NCBI RefSeq assembly: GCF_017808105.1
Contig: NZ_JADBHF010000008.1
Span: 62,001 to 126,000, forward strand
DNA length: 64,000 nt
Reading direction: 5' to 3'
DNA from: Brevibacterium renqingii
GTDB taxonomy: Bacteria > Actinomycetota > Actinomycetes > Actinomycetales > Brevibacteriaceae
Part shown: positions 63,865-64,000 of the stretch, one piece after another
How the letters are laid out: each line of letters starts with the position of its first letter
How positions within the stretch are numbered: position 1 is the first letter of the stretch
Translations under genes and position numbers: made by a program
Notes under the pieces: model-generated
The model's input: only the letters and a program-made list of their open reading frames with translations
What the model was told of the DNA's origin: nothing
Databases searched by the model: none

Positions 63865-64000
63865 TCAGCGCTGCCGACGCTTGCCCCGACGCACTTCGGC
63901 AAGGCCGACGATCCCAGCCAGAACGACGACGACGGCGATCGCGCTGAAAGCGCTCACCATGCCCATGTGCCAGTTGCTCACGGCAGTGACGGCGAAGGCC
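63865..64000 (-). CDS. C-terminal end of an integral membrane protein, cut by window edge
   Basis: Only the last 45 residues are visible. They form one hydrophobic helix (GMVSAFSAIAVVVVLAGIVG) followed by a basic tail, LAEVRRGKRRQR, inside the cell. This looks like the end of a multi-helix transporter such as an MFS protein, but the fragment is too short to assign. It is on the same strand as the EAL-DICT gene and upstream of it. Confidence 0.5.
   Translation of the reverse strand, partial: AFAVTAVSNWHMGMVSAFSAIAVVVVLAGIVGLAEVRRGKRRQR

Overview
The window is a high-GC Gram-positive chromosome segment from an actinomycete, most likely Brevibacterium or a close Micrococcales relative. The genus call is an inference from remembered protein similarity. 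The lineage signs visible in the sequence are a bcc-aa3 respiratory chain with a diheme QcrC and an actinobacterial subunit IV (CtaF), mycothione reductase, polyphosphate glucokinase, a DnaQ/GIY-YIG fusion nuclease, GlnE beside two glutamine synthetases, homodimeric AceE, and a FasR-fabD-fabH-acpP-fabF type II fatty acid synthesis cluster. Many genes use GTG or TTG starts, and several look leaderless. The gene order largely follows the Mycobacterium tuberculosis Rv2182c to Rv2246 interval (from memory), so most of the window is conserved actinobacterial core rather than an island.

Layout: 1-4.6 kb holds a partial acyltransferase, an esterase, a small membrane protein, the fusion nuclease and trpD. 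4.8-9.0 kb is ctaE-qcrC-qcrA-qcrB. 9.06-10.38 kb is the only large stretch without a convincing gene; it carries degenerate tandem repeats, a direct repeat and a long inverted repeat. 10.5-13.4 kb is ctaC-ctaD-ctaF on the minus strand. 13.6-17.8 kb has aat, an ErpA-type iron-sulfur protein, an M20 dipeptidase, a DUF3043 protein and pyrD. 17.9-26.9 kb has pepA, lpd, sucB, a membrane protein of unknown role, lipB, lipA and a DUF4191 protein. 27-35.4 kb is a nitrogen block: RDD protein, glnA with candidate GlnR boxes, mycothione reductase, glnE, glnA2 and a small protein.

35.7-46 kb contains ald, a GntR regulator, map, ppgK, the RNase P RNA (minus strand), yaaA, a zinc-ribbon protein, a Nif3-family protein, an acyl-CoA synthetase and a uracil/xanthine permease. 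46.1-52.8 kb is the most accessory part: tRNA-Pro, a TetR regulator, tRNA-Val, a cupin/SufR-like regulator/DUF2249-cupin module, an Lrp regulator divergent from a trans-sulfuration enzyme, a MerR-TipAS regulator, a HIT protein, AhpE and DUF3052. 53-60.8 kb couples pyruvate oxidation (aceE) to fatty acid synthesis (fasR, fabD, fabH, acpP, fabF). The end holds a DUF3145 protein, an unknown CxxC protein, a CAU tRNA that looks like tRNA-Ile2, a degenerate EAL-DICT protein and the tail of a membrane protein.

The genes connect physiologically. AceE, lpd, sucB and the lipoate enzymes make and use lipoyl-dependent dehydrogenases that feed acetyl-CoA to FAS II and NADH to the bcc-aa3 chain. glnA, glnE and glnA2 set nitrogen assimilation. 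The least explained features are the DUF2249-cupin module, the EAL-DICT protein, the kinase-like membrane protein and the 9-10.4 kb non-coding region.
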